From Paraburkholderia domus (GTDB lineage: Bacteria > Pseudomonadota > Gammaproteobacteria > Burkholderiales > Burkholderiaceae), in contig NZ_CAJNAT010000008.1 of NCBI RefSeq assembly GCF_905220705.1, positions 62,001 through 126,000 on the forward strand: a DNA stretch of 64,000 nt, given 5' to 3'. Below, piece by piece: positions 34,936 to 43,458 of the stretch (position 1 is its first letter; each line of letters starts with the position of its first letter). The notes under the pieces were generated by a model. The model saw only the letters and a list, made by a program, of their open reading frames with translations. It ran no database searches and had not been told where the DNA came from. The position numbers were made by a program, and so were the translations under genes.

Positions 34936-35330
34936 CGCGTGCCCGTGGTGGTTGTGGCAGTGGTACCCGTGGCGTTAGTCCCCCTGCCCACATTGGTCCC
35001 GTTCATCCCGCCGTTCTCGCTGGCCGCGTTGAATACGTCGGTCGCATCGGTCACGTTGGCCACGCTGGCAGTCGCAGTGGTGCAAACCACCTGCCCTTCG
35101 CGGCAAAGCGTCTGACACGCCAACGCATACAGCCGGCCGTCGATAGTGACGCGGCATTCCTGGCACACGCCCATCCCGCACAGTGCTGCGCGCGGCTGGC
35201 CGCTCACCGACGTCCGCGTGCCGCCGACGCCCGCAATGACAAGCGCCGCGGCCACCGTCGTACCCGCTTCAACCTCGACGCTTCTACCGTCTATCGTCAA
35301 ATGGAGGCGTGCTGCATCAGCGTTAGACAT
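34932..35330 (-). CDS. D-hydroxyproline dehydrogenase, [2Fe-2S] gamma subunit (HcnA-like) with low-complexity tail
   Basis: 132-residue small ferredoxin-like subunit. The core (about 8-90) carries the plant-type cluster ligands LCGMGVCQECRV and ACQTLC. Behind the last Cys the protein continues with about 45 residues rich in Thr, Asn, Gly and Ala (NATGTTATTTTGTR at the end), absent from the HcnA subunits I know, which end soon after the cluster. It overlaps the beta subunit by eight bases and the alpha subunit by four. ATG 35330 begins [10 protein letters not shown]; the longer opening at 35348 is possible. Confidence 0.88.
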   Translation of the reverse strand: MSNADAARLHLTIDGRSVEVEAGTTVAAALVIAGVGGTRTSVSGQPRAALCGMGVCQECRVTIDGRLYALACQTLCREGQVVCTTATASVANVTDATDVFNAASENGGMNGTNVGRGTNATGTTATTTTGTR

Positions 35331-36450
35331 GGGCCACCTTTTGCGCAAAACGAACCGGCAGATACGGCTCGACAGGAATCGGCGCGGCGTTCCCAGTGAT
35401 TTGCGCGGCGAGCAATTTTGCGGTTGCCAGTGAGGTCGTCACGCCAAGACCTTCGTGTCCGACAGCGAGCCACGCGCCAGGTGCAAAATCGCCTGCCGGA
35501 CCGATCAACGGCAAACCATCAGGCGACGCCGCGCGAAAGCCGGTCCACGCGCGGATGCCATTGAGCGTCGGCAGGACCGGCAGATACTGCGCGGCGCGCT
35601 GCAACATCTGAGCGAGCACCGGCATGTCGACAACGGGATCGGTTGTATCGAACTGGCGCGAGGACCCGATCAGCAGTTGGCCCGTGGGGCGCGGCTGCGC
35701 ATTGAATGCCACGGAGGTGCCGGCCGCATGGTGCGCGCTCTTGATGTAGCCGAGTTCGAGCAGTTGATGGCGAATGAGTTCGGGGTAACGGTCAGTGATC
35801 AGCAGATGACCTTTCTTCGGCTGCAACGGCAGCGACGGCAGCAGTTGTTGAGCGCCCAGGCCATTGGCAACGATCACATGCGCAGCGCTGATGCGCTCGC
35901 CATCGGCCAGCGTCACGCCGCCAGCGCTGACTGCAGCAACCCGCGTGCCGAGCCGCACACGGATATTCTCGACTCCTGATGATTGCGTCAGCAGCCATTC
36001 GGAAACAGTGGGCGCATACACGATACTGTCGTGCTCGATCCGCAAGCCGCCCGCCATCGATGCCGCCAGCGCCGGCTCACATGCCCGCAGCGTAGACGCG
36101 TCGAGCAGTTGTGCGGAGATGCCCTGCGCTTCGAACGCGGCATGCATGGTGCAGGCGGCTTGCCACTCTTCCTCGTCGGCGGCGACCCATAAGGTACCGC
36201 AGCGCGTGAACGCGTCGCGCATGCGCAACTGCGGCGCAAGTGCCAGCCACAACTCGCGCGAATAGCGGCTCAAGGTGAATTCCGCGGGAGAGTCGTTCAT
36301 CACGACAATATGGCCCATGCCCGCCGCCGTCGCGCCGCCGCCGATGCCCTGTGCGTCGAGTACCTCGACGCGCATGCCGAGCGCGGCCAGTTCCGCCGCG
36401 CAAGCCGCGCCGACAATGCCCGCCCCGACGATCAACGCATCCGCTGTCAT
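35323..36450 (-). CDS. lhpB: D-hydroxyproline dehydrogenase, FAD-binding beta subunit (HcnC/DadA-like)
   Basis: 375-residue flavoprotein of the glycine/D-amino-acid oxidase superfamily. FAD motif [29 protein letters not shown] (4-32) followed by [15 protein letters not shown], and a C-terminal [37 protein letters not shown] flavin-binding segment. This is the catalytic subunit that removes electrons from cis-4-hydroxy-D-proline. ATG 36450 overlaps the epimerase stop by four bases; a much longer frame upstream to 36684 is antisense-like to the epimerase and was rejected. It sits second in the minus-strand operon epimerase, beta, gamma, alpha. Confidence 0.9.
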   Translation of the reverse strand: MTADALIVGAGIVGAACAAELAALGMRVEVLDAQGIGGGATAAGMGHIVVMNDSPAEFTLSRYSRELWLALAPQLRMRDAFTRCGTLWVAADEEEWQAACTMHAAFEAQGISAQLLDASTLRACEPALAASMAGGLRIEHDSIVYAPTVSEWLLTQSSGVENIRVRLGTRVAAVSAGGVTLADGERISAAHVIVANGLGAQQLLPSLPLQPKKGHLLITDRYPELIRHQLLELGYIKSAHHAAGTSVAFNAQPRPTGQLLIGSSRQFDTTDPVVDMPVLAQMLQRAAQYLPVLPTLNGIRAWTGFRAASPDGLPLIGPAGDFAPGAWLAVGHEGLGVTTSLATAKLLAAQITGNAAPIPVEPYLPVRFAQKVAHV

Positions 36451-37394
36451 GCCGTGCGGATGCCCCACGCGAACGGATCGCGCTCGTCGAAACACAAACG
36501 CCCTTCGGCCATGATGTGCGCGTGGCCGGTGATGGTCGGAATCACCGAGACACCGTCGGCGGCGTGACGATAGCTCGCCTCGAATACGCTGCCAATGATG
36601 CTCTCCTGCCGCCACACCGCGCCTTCGGGGAGCTTGCCGTCGGCGGCGAGGCAGGCGATTTTCGCGCTCGTGCCTGTACCGCACGGCGAACGGTCATACG
36701 CGTTGCCGGGACAGAGGACGAAACTGCGGCTGTCGATGCCGTCGCGCGAGCCGGGTCCAAAGAGTTCGATGTGATCGATCAAGGCGCCGTCCGCGCCGGT
36801 GATACGCTGCGCGGTCAGCGCATCGCGAATTGCCGCGCTGAACGCGGTCAACTCAGCGATACGCGCCGCCTCCAGCGTGCGCCCGTGGTCGGCGACGAGA
36901 AAGAACCAGTTGCCGCCCCAGCCGATGTCGCCACTCAACATGCCGTAGCCCGGCACGTCCACCTGCACGCCTTGCCGGTAGCGATAAGCCGGTACGTTGC
37001 ACACGGCCACACTGCCGTCCTCGTTGAGGGTCGCTTCGACGATGCCGACCGGCGTCTCGATCCGATGACGTCCCGGCCCGATCCGCCCCATATGAGCGAG
37101 CGAGACGACAAGACCGATCGTGCCGTGCCCGCACATGCCGAGGTAGCCTACGTTGTTGAAGAAGATCACGCCGGCCGCGCACGCAGGGTCGTCCGGCTCG
37201 CACAGCAGCGCGCCGACCACCACATCCGAGCCGCGCGGTTCGGTGACGATGCCCGCGCGCCAGTCGTCGAAATGCGTGCGAAACATGTCGAGACGCTGCG
37301 CCAGCGAGCCGCCGCCAAGCTCCGGGCCACCCGACACCACCAGGCGGGTCGGTTCACCGCCGGTGTGCGAGTCGATGATGTCTAAGGTTTTCAT
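36447..37394 (-). CDS. lhpA: 4-Hydroxyproline 2-epimerase
   Basis: 315-residue proline-racemase-superfamily enzyme that converts trans-4-hydroxy-L-proline to cis-4-hydroxy-D-proline. Both catalytic cysteines are present, C88 (MCGHGTIG) and C238 ([10 protein letters not shown]), which separates it from the Thr-containing 3-hydroxyproline dehydratases. The N-terminus [18 protein letters not shown] is typical. I chose ATG 37394 (MKTLDIID); ATG 37403 is nearly as good and neither has a strong ribosome-binding site. First gene of the minus-strand hydroxyproline operon, divergent from the deaminase gene at 37751. Confidence 0.93.
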   Translation of the reverse strand: MKTLDIIDSHTGGEPTRLVVSGGPELGGGSLAQRLDMFRTHFDDWRAGIVTEPRGSDVVVGALLCEPDDPACAAGVIFFNNVGYLGMCGHGTIGLVVSLAHMGRIGPGRHRIETPVGIVEATLNEDGSVAVCNVPAYRYRQGVQVDVPGYGMLSGDIGWGGNWFFLVADHGRTLEAARIAELTAFSAAIRDALTAQRITGADGALIDHIELFGPGSRDGIDSRSFVLCPGNAYDRSPCGTGTSAKIACLAADGKLPEGAVWRQESIIGSVFEASYRHAADGVSVIPTITGHAHIMAEGRLCFDERDPFAWGIRTA

Positions 37395-37750
37395 GATGCC
37401 CATGGTAGGAATACTGGGCGTCGGAGTCTTGGTGCGCTTAAGCGTAGATTGTGACGATTTCGGCATAATCATTCTGCCCGCCCGCCAATCTGCCGACCTT
37501 TGAAAACGGGCAGGATCCACACTTGAACACCGCCCAACAGCCTGACTAAAGAGGGCGTGCAAGGCCATGCCGATAAGACTTCGACACACTTTGCGTCCTG
37601 TCCTGAAAAAGCCAGCTTGCTCGATCAAGCTGGGCTTGCAGGCATAGTCATTATGCTGAAATCGTCATCCGCCGCGCGTGAATCACGCAAGACGGGCGCA
37701 TTTTCCCTGCTTACACTTCGCTTCGACTCAACACACTCAGGAGAGCAGTC
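37395..37750. promoter_or_regulatory. Divergent control region of the hydroxyproline cluster, with dyads
   Basis: 356 bases between the epimerase and the deaminase genes. A long inverted repeat lies at 37609-37637: AAGCCAGCTTG pairs with CAAGCTGGGCTT with a single bulge around CTCGAT. A shorter dyad, GCATA-N5-TATGC, lies just downstream near 37641-37655, and a related GGCATAATCATT occurs near 37461. AGGAGAG precedes the GTG at 37751. The AraC-type protein at 32693-33460 is the likely ligand for one of these. Confidence 0.6.
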
Positions 37751-38656
37751 GTGGCGCATATCTGGGAAGGCGTATTGCCCGCAGTTACCACCAAGTTTCA
37801 CGCGGATTTCAGCATAGATCGCGAATGGACCGGCAAGAATATCGAGGCACAGATCGACGCGGGTGTGGACGGCATCATCGTGTGCGGATCGCTCGGCGAA
37901 GCGTCGACGCTCTCGCTGGACGAGAAGCTGCAAGTGCTCGACATCGCCGTCGAGGCCTCGCGCGGCCGCGTGCCGGTTTTGCTGACGATCGCCGAGAACA
38001 GCACGCTCGACGCGTGCCGCCAGGCCGAAGCCGGTAGCCGGCACGGCGCAGCCGGTTTCATGGTACTGCCCGGGCTGCGCTATCTGTCGGACCGGCGCGA
38101 GACGTTGCACCATTTTCGCAGCGTCGCCGATGCAAGCGCGCTGCCGCTGATGATCTATAACAATCCGCTTGCCTATGGCGTCGACATGACGCCCGACATG
38201 TTCGCGGAAATCGCCGACGAAAAGAAGATCGTCGCGATCAAGGAATCATGCGGCGATGTGCGGCGCGTGACCGACCTGATCAACGTGGTCGGCGACCGCT
38301 TCGCGATTCTGTGCGGGGTCGACAACCTCGCGATGGAAGCGATATTGATGGGCGCGCACGGCTGGGTGGCGGGTCTTGTGTGCGCGTTTCCGCGCGAGAC
38401 GGTCGTGATTTACAAGTTGCTGAAGGCGGGCCGTCTTGAAGAAGCGCGAGCGATCTATCGCTGGTTTGCGCCGCTGCTCGCGCTCGACGTCTCTGCGAAG
38501 CTGGTGCAGAACATCAAGCTGGCCGAGACGATCGTCGGGCTTGGCACGGAGCCGGTGCGGCCACCGCGGCTGCCGTTGGCCGGAGATGAGCGCAAGGCGG
38601 TGGAAGCGTTGATCCGCCGGGCGATTGAAGCCCGGCCGGCGCTGCCGCAGGTTTGA
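37751..38656 (+). CDS. lhpC: Pyrroline-4-hydroxy-2-carboxylate deaminase
   Basis: 301-residue (beta/alpha)8 enzyme of the dihydrodipicolinate synthase superfamily. Schiff-base lysine K164 (IVAIKESCGDVRR) and the Tyr of MIYNNPLAYG (Y136) are in family positions, with the entrance motif CGSLGEASTLSLDEK. Placement beside hydroxyproline epimerase and dehydrogenase genes assigns it to the deamination of delta1-pyrroline-4-hydroxy-2-carboxylate to alpha-ketoglutarate semialdehyde. GTG 37751 with AGGAGAG upstream. Divergent from the epimerase operon. A second, unrelated-substrate paralogue of this fold is at 21669-22601. Confidence 0.88.
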   Translation: MAHIWEGVLPAVTTKFHADFSIDREWTGKNIEAQIDAGVDGIIVCGSLGEASTLSLDEKLQVLDIAVEASRGRVPVLLTIAENSTLDACRQAEAGSRHGAAGFMVLPGLRYLSDRRETLHHFRSVADASALPLMIYNNPLAYGVDMTPDMFAEIADEKKIVAIKESCGDVRRVTDLINVVGDRFAILCGVDNLAMEAILMGAHGWVAGLVCAFPRETVVIYKLLKAGRLEEARAIYRWFAPLLALDVSAKLVQNIKLAETIVGLGTEPVRPPRLPLAGDERKAVEALIRRAIEARPALPQV

Positions 38657-38742
38657 GTTGCGGCAAGTTGATGGGTAGCCGCTCCCGGTCGCGGTGCGGC
38701 GGATGACGCGCCGGTCCGCCTAGGCGCTACGCCGATGTCCCG

Positions 38743-38772
38743 GCCGGCCGCGCATCGAGCGGCGCGGCCGGC
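38743..38772. terminator. GC-rich stem-loop between convergent genes
   Basis: GCCGGCCGCGC (38743-38753) pairs perfectly with GCGCGGCCGGC (38762-38772) around eight bases. It lies between the deaminase gene and the convergent response-regulator gene. No T-tract follows on either strand, so it may act with Rho or simply as a barrier. Confidence 0.55.
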
Positions 38773-38816
38773 GTTGCCACAGCCGGCATCCGCGACCCGT
38801 GCGCGGTCGGACCCGC

Positions 38817-39536
38817 TCAGGCCGCCTGCTTTTCCGCACTCGCTTCGCCTTGCCGCAAATGCAGCAGACGATAGCCGCTCTTGTAAACGGGTTGCAGCCG
38901 GAAATCGTTTTGCGGCTCGATCTCGAGCAGCAAACGCAGGCGCGACACGTGGCTGTCGATCGTGCGGGTGAACTCACGGAACTCACGTCCCCACACCATC
39001 GCGAAGATATGGTCGCGCGACATCACGCGGCCAATGTTGGAAAAGAATAGCGACGCCAACCGGTATTGCGTGCCCGATAGCTGGACCGGCCGACCGCGCA
39101 GCATGACGAGCTGGCGATGCGTGTCGAAATGGTAGGGGCCGACTTCGAAGTTCGCGGCGCTGAAACGGTCCGGATAGGCGCGGCGCAGCAACGCCGTAAC
39201 ACGCTCGCGGAACTCGCCCGGGCGCAATGGCAGCCCGACATAGTCGTCTGCCCCACTGGCAAAGGCGCGCACCACGCTGTCCTCCGACGTCTCCGTCGAA
39301 GCGAACAGGACTGGCAGGCGGTCGCCGCCGACCGCGCGCACCGACCGCAGGACCTCGGCGCCGGACAGGCGAGTGCCTTGCCAGTCCAGCACCAGCATAT
39401 CCACGGTGGAACGAGCGAGCGCTTTCGACATGGTCAGACCGTCGTCATAGGCCATACAGGTATGGCTGGCGCTCATAAGGATCTTTTCGATCGACTGACG
39501 CATGAACGGGTCACGCTGAAGAATGGCAATGCGCAT
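38817..39536 (-). CDS. Orphan OmpR-family response regulator with degenerate receiver
   Basis: 239-residue regulator: receiver domain (1-120) and OmpR winged helix (about 128-230, ending RLRLLLEIEPQNDFRLQPVYKSGYRLLHL). The phospho-acceptor D51 is kept (LVLDWQG), but the acidic pair that holds Mg2+ is replaced by Q7-R8 (ILQRDP) and the conserved Lys is Leu 102 (DDYVGLPLRP instead of DDYxxKPF). Phosphorylation by the usual mechanism is therefore doubtful. No histidine kinase is nearby. It is separated from the divergent MHS transporter gene by about 410 bases. ATG 39536 was chosen from family start; ribosome-binding site is weak. Confidence 0.85.
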   Translation of the reverse strand: MRIAILQRDPFMRQSIEKILMSASHTCMAYDDGLTMSKALARSTVDMLVLDWQGTRLSGAEVLRSVRAVGGDRLPVLFASTETSEDSVVRAFASGADDYVGLPLRPGEFRERVTALLRRAYPDRFSAANFEVGPYHFDTHRQLVMLRGRPVQLSGTQYRLASLFFSNIGRVMSRDHIFAMVWGREFREFTRTIDSHVSRLRLLLEIEPQNDFRLQPVYKSGYRLLHLRQGEASAEKQAA

Positions 39537-39945
39537 GGGATAACTCTTAACTGATAGCTCGGACGCGATTCTCAGAGGGACGCCCAAGCCATCCCATAGG
39601 AGCATTCCTAATTTGCACATCAATCGCCCCGCTCCGACACCGATGCGCGGCATTCCTACACTCAACCGCTGCGGCTCGCACGACGCGCGGCCCTCGTGGT
39701 CCAGCCTGCCGTCGAAAAGGCGCGTCGCGGGGAACTTTTTCCAATCTAATTAAGTACTTCCCGAAGTCAACGGCTTTCATCCTGTAAAATCCGCGGCCTG
39801 GCCCCAGTCGTCATCGCGCTGCCCCTACCTGGGCCGGCGCGCCGGTGTCCCGTGCTCTACCCAGCGCTTGCCACACTTCTCGCCCGACGACCGCCGACTT
39901 TCCACGCGCTACGTGTGGTTCCCAATTCAAGACAAGACACAAGCA
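39537..39945. other. 409-base divergent intergenic region
   Basis: Lies between the response regulator and the MHS transporter. No gene is supported; a 77-codon minus-strand frame covers part of it but has no ribosome-binding site and low-quality composition. TGTAAAAT at about 39784-39791 resembles a -10 element for the transporter. An AT-richer stretch with TAATTAAGTACTT lies at about 39747-39760. Confidence 0.45.
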
Positions 39946-41247
39946 ATGCAAGCGACAAATCTGGGTGGAGCGCAGGCTGTCACCCCACGCCCTCTTGGGC
40001 GAAGCGATTACAAGACACTCGGTCTCGCCGCGCTCGGCGGGGCGCTGGAGTTTTACGATTTCATCATCTTCGTATTCTTCGCGCCGGCGATCGGCCAGCT
40101 GTTCTTCCCCGCGGCGATGCCGGACTGGCTGCGTCAGGTGCAGACTTTCGGCATCTTCGCGGCGGGTTATCTGGCACGGCCGCTCGGCGGCATCATCATG
40201 GCGCACTTCGGCGACCTGTTTGGCCGCAAGCGCATGTTCACGCTGAGCGTGCTGCTGATGTCGGTGCCGACGCTGATGATGGGTCTGCTGCCCACCTACG
40301 CCAGCATCGGCGTGATGGCGCCGGTATTGCTGCTAGTGTTCCGCGTGATGCAAGGCGCGGCCGTCGGCGGCGAAGTGCCGGGCGCATGGGTGTTCGTCTC
40401 GGAACACGTGCCGCAGCGGCACGTTGGTTATGCATGCGGCACGCTGACGGCCGGCCTGACGGCAGGCATCCTGCTCGGCTCGCTGATTGCATCGGCAGTG
40501 AATCGCAACTTCGCGCCCGCGGAAATCTCCGCGTACGCATGGCGCATTCCGTTCCTGGTCGGCGGCGTGTTCGGCATGTTCTCGGTTTATCTGCGCCGCT
40601 GGCTGCATGAAACACCAGTGTTCGCTGAACTCAAGCAACGCAAGGCGATCGCCGCGGAAGTGCCCCTCAAAGCCGTATTGCGTGACCACGGTCGCGCCGT
40701 GATCGTGTCGATGCTGCTTACGTGGATGCTGTCGGCCGCGATCGTGGTCGTCATTCTGATGACGCCGACGCTGCTGCAGAAGCAGTTTCATATCGCACCG
40801 GCCACCGCGTTGCTGGCGAACTGCGTGGCGACGCTGTGCCTGACGATCGGCTGCGTGATGGCGGGCTCGATCGCGGGCCGCATCGGCGCGGGGCGCACGA
40901 TTTTCATCGGCGGCCTCGCGCTGGCAGTGACGTACTACGTGATGTTCCAGCAGCTTGCCGTCGATACCTCGGCGCTGGTGCCGCTGTACGCCGTGGCCGG
41001 CCTTTTCGTCGGCGTGATCGGCGCGATTCCGTTCGTGCTGGTCAAGTCGTTCCCGCCGGTCGTGCGATTCTCGGGCATCTCCTTCTCGTACAACGTCGCC
41101 TACGCGGTGTTCGGCGGCCTCACGCCAATCGCTGTTTCGCTGATGATGAAGTCAAACCCGATGGCCGCGCCGCTGTATGTCGGGGCGATCTGTATTGTCG
41201 GGGCATTGACTACGTTGTTTATCAAAGACGCACCGCAAGCGCGCTGA
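39946..41247 (+). CDS. MHS-family metabolite:H+ symporter (MFS)
   Basis: 433-residue transporter with 12 predicted membrane segments. The metabolite-H+-symporter signature is clear: GALEFYDFIIFVFFAPAIG in helix 1, GIFAAGYLARPLGGIIMAHFGDLFGRKRMF spanning helix 2 to loop 2-3, and RVMQGAAVGGEVPGAWVFVSEHVP in helix 4. Relatives import citrate, alpha-ketoglutarate, proline betaine or shikimate by proton symport. ATG 39946 begins MQATNLGG; a TTG opening 26 codons earlier is rejected. No enzyme gene is beside it, so the substrate cannot be set. A hairpin terminator follows at 41261. Confidence 0.9.
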   Translation: MQATNLGGAQAVTPRPLGRSDYKTLGLAALGGALEFYDFIIFVFFAPAIGQLFFPAAMPDWLRQVQTFGIFAAGYLARPLGGIIMAHFGDLFGRKRMFTLSVLLMSVPTLMMGLLPTYASIGVMAPVLLLVFRVMQGAAVGGEVPGAWVFVSEHVPQRHVGYACGTLTAGLTAGILLGSLIASAVNRNFAPAEISAYAWRIPFLVGGVFGMFSVYLRRWLHETPVFAELKQRKAIAAEVPLKAVLRDHGRAVIVSMLLTWMLSAAIVVVILMTPTLLQKQFHIAPATALLANCVATLCLTIGCVMAGSIAGRIGAGRTIFIGGLALAVTYYVMFQQLAVDTSALVPLYAVAGLFVGVIGAIPFVLVKSFPPVVRFSGISFSYNVAYAVFGGLTPIAVSLMMKSNPMAAPLYVGAICIVGALTTLFIKDAPQAR

Positions 41248-41260
41248 TCAAGCTTTTTCG

Positions 41261-41291
41261 CAACGGCGCGCCGCGTGGTGCGCCGTTGTTT
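41261..41291 (+). terminator. Terminator after the MHS transporter gene
   Basis: CAACGGCGC (41261-41269) pairs with GCGCCGTTG (41280-41288) and is followed by TTT. It lies 14 bases after the stop. Confidence 0.75.
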
Positions 41292-41390
41292 GTATCGGCT
41301 CCGCGCCCCGCCTTCCCCGCAGTTCCGGGCACATCGACACTTCACGTCAGCCCGAAACATCGTGCGCTGCATCTGCCTACGATGTGTCTT

Positions 41391-42950
41391 ATGAACTCTC
41401 CCAATACACCCTCCTCGCCCGCCCTCGGCCGCATTCTTGCGACCGTCAGTGTCGGCTTCGTCGTCACGCAACTCGACGTGACCATCGTCAACATCGCGCT
41501 GCCGAAGATCGGTGCGGACCTGCATGCGAATGTCGCGGGGCTGCAATGGGTCGTCGACGCGTACACGCTCGCGTTCGCGGTGCTGATGCTTTCGGCGGGC
41601 GCGCTGGGCGACCGGCTCGGGACACGGCGCATGTACGCGGCCGGCATCGTGCTGTTTGCGCTCGCGTCGCTCGCCTGCGGCCTGGCGCTCGATGCCACCG
41701 TGCTGGTCGCGGCGCGCGCGTTGCAAGGCATCGGCGCGGCCGCCATGCTGCCAAACTCGCTGGCGCTGCTCAATCAGTCATACGGCCATGATCCGAAGCT
41801 GCGGGCGCGTGCCGTCGGGCTGTGGACCGCCGCGGGCGCGATTTCGATCGCGGCCGGACCGGTGGTCGGCGGTGTGCTGATCGCGGCGTTCGGCTGGCGC
41901 AGCATCTTTCTCGTCAATTTGCCGATTTGCGTAGTCGGGTTGATAGCGACTTTGCTCTGGGTGCCGCGGCGTGAATCGGCACGGAAAGAAGCGCGACGCG
42001 CGACGGCGGCTCCGGCTGCGGCTGCGGTTACGACTGGGACTAGAAGCGGGACTAGGGCCGGGACTCCGGCTACCGTTGGGGCGACTACAACAACGGCTAC
42101 AGCCGAGGCAATCCCGCGTGGCATCGATCTGAGCGGTCAGACCCTTGCGATCGTCGCGCTCACCGCCTTCGTCGCCGCTGTGATCGAATTGCGGCCGCTC
42201 GGCCTGAGCCATCCGCTGGTAGCCGGCGGTTTCATACTCGCGCTAGTCGCGACCGGCGCCTTTATCGCCGTGGAATCGCGCGTCGCGACGCCGATGCTGC
42301 CGCTCTTGCTGTTCAGCAAGCGCACCTTCAATGCGGCGGTGCTGTTCGGCATTTGTGTGAATCTGACGTACTACGGCATGGTGTTCGTGCTGAGCCTGTA
42401 CTTGCAGCGCGTACGCGGCTATACCCCGCTGCAGGCGGGCCTCGCTTTCCTGCCGTTGACCGGCGGCTTTCTGCTCTCGAACGTGGCGAGCGGCTGGGTG
42501 GTCGGGCGCTTCGGCGTACGTGTGCCGATGATCGCCGGCGCGATCACCGCGGGGCTCGGCTATGGCCTGCTGCATTTCGTCGATGCGTCCACACCGCTCG
42601 TCGGCTTGCTGCTGCCGTTCCTGCTGATTCCGTCCGGCATGGGCCTCGCGGTCCCGGCGATGACGACCGCCGTGCTGGCCTCCGTCGAAGCGAAGCGCGC
42701 CGGTACGGCGTCCGCTGTGCTGAATACCGCCAGGCAGGCAGGCGGGGCAGTCGGTGTAGCCGCCTTCGGCGCGCTGGCGAGCGGCGCAGCCGCCACGCAG
42801 ATCGTCTTGGGGATGCAGGCCGCGACGGCCATCTCGGTTGGTCTGCTGGTGCTCGGTGGCGTAATGGGTTGCCTCGTACATCCGGAGCCGCACGCATCGA
42901 CCTCGAAACCGCACGGGATCGAGCCTGGGCAAGTTGGCAAACCGCGCTGA
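41391..42950 (+). CDS. DHA2-family multidrug efflux MFS (EmrB/QacA type)
   Basis: 519-residue drug:H+ antiporter with about 14 membrane segments. DHA2 motifs: VTQLDVTIVNIALPKIGADL in helix 1 (motif D1), LGDRLGTRRMY (motif A), ARALQGIGAAAMLPNSLALL (motif B region), and GLWTAAGAISIAAGPVVGGVL (motif C). Unusual is a central linker of about 45 residues rich in Ala, Thr and Gly, encoded partly by 12-base tandem repeats. No membrane-fusion partner is adjacent, so it probably works alone in the inner membrane. ATG 41391 (MNSPNTP) was preferred to ATG 41382; the long frame to 40722 overlaps the MHS gene and is a shadow. Confidence 0.9.
   Translation: MNSPNTPSSPALGRILATVSVGFVVTQLDVTIVNIALPKIGADLHANVAGLQWVVDAYTLAFAVLMLSAGALGDRLGTRRMYAAGIVLFALASLACGLALDATVLVAARALQGIGAAAMLPNSLALLNQSYGHDPKLRARAVGLWTAAGAISIAAGPVVGGVLIAAFGWRSIFLVNLPICVVGLIATLLWVPRRESARKEARRATAAPAAAAVTTGTRSGTRAGTPATVGATTTTATAEAIPRGIDLSGQTLAIVALTAFVAAVIELRPLGLSHPLVAGGFILALVATGAFIAVESRVATPMLPLLLFSKRTFNAAVLFGICVNLTYYGMVFVLSLYLQRVRGYTPLQAGLAFLPLTGGFLLSNVASGWVVGRFGVRVPMIAGAITAGLGYGLLHFVDASTPLVGLLLPFLLIPSGMGLAVPAMTTAVLASVEAKRAGTASAVLNTARQAGGAVGVAAFGALASGAAATQIVLGMQAATAISVGLLVLGGVMGCLVHPEPHASTSKPHGIEPGQVGKPR
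42036..42071 (+). repeat. 12-bp in-frame tandem repeat in the EmrB-type gene
   Basis: Three units of twelve bases, each beginning GGGACT (42036-42047, 42048-42059, 42060-42071), encode a Gly-Thr-rich stretch in the central cytoplasmic linker. Multiples of three keep the frame. Confidence 0.8.
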
Positions 42951-43030
42951 TCGTCTCGTCGCTTTGCCCAGCGCGAATTGGCGAAGCGCACTGAGCGTCC
43001 CGCCTCGCTTCGCCGCGAGTGCAAAAAAAA

Positions 43031-43070
43031 GACCCCCGCGATGCTTACGCGCCGCGGGGGTCGACTTTTT
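43031..43070. terminator. Bidirectional terminator between convergent genes
   Basis: GACCCCCGCG (43031-43040) pairs perfectly with CGCGGGGGTC (43053-43062). Eight A precede it and five T follow, so it works for the EmrB-type gene and for the minus-strand gene at 43122. Confidence 0.9.
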
Positions 43071-43121
43071 ACACTAATACGGCACTAGCAGGCGCGATAC
43101 AACACCCTGCTACCGCACGGC

Positions 43122-43394
43122 TTACAGCGACGCTTCCTGAATCGTGCCGGTGTCGATCGCGCGCTCGATCAGTCCTTCGTTTTGCGCCTTGGCGATCGCG
43201 TCGGCGATCAGCTTTTCCGGCTGTTCGATTTCGGCCTTGATCGTGCTGATAAGACCGGATGCATCCAGAACCACCAAGGTTTTCGCTGAATCGGCAAGGC
43301 TGATGATGACGCGATGCGGCGTAGGCCCTTCGCCGAGACTTGCGCACAACTGCGTCACCTTGCCACCAATGGTTTGCTCAAAACTTTGAATCAT
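43122..43394 (-). CDS. Hypothetical 90-residue protein
   Basis: Small soluble protein (MIQSFEQTIGGKVTQLCASLGE and onward) with a good ribosome-binding site, AAGGGAG, before the ATG. The middle, HRVIISLADSAKTLVVLDASGLISTIKAEIEQPEKLIADAIAKAQNEG, suggests two beta strands then helices. No signal peptide or membrane helix. I do not recognise the family. It ends at a strong terminator shared with the EmrB-type gene and is 64 bases downstream of the DoxX gene on the same strand, so the two may be one transcript. Confidence 0.65.
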   Translation of the reverse strand: MIQSFEQTIGGKVTQLCASLGEGPTPHRVIISLADSAKTLVVLDASGLISTIKAEIEQPEKLIADAIAKAQNEGLIERAIDTGTIQEASL

Positions 43395-43458
43395 TATTTG
43401 CTCCCTTGATTACAGCCAGAATCAAAAGCGACCTGCTCAGACTACCTCAACTGCGTGA

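Noticed and set aside
39547-39780. 77-codon minus-strand frame upstream of the response regulator
   Set aside because: No ribosome-binding site or recognisable motif; lies in the promoter gap.
40722-41390. Long plus-strand frame that would extend the EmrB-type protein by 223 residues
   Set aside because: It overlaps the MHS transporter gene in another frame and encodes an Arg-rich shadow; the transporter opens at 41391.
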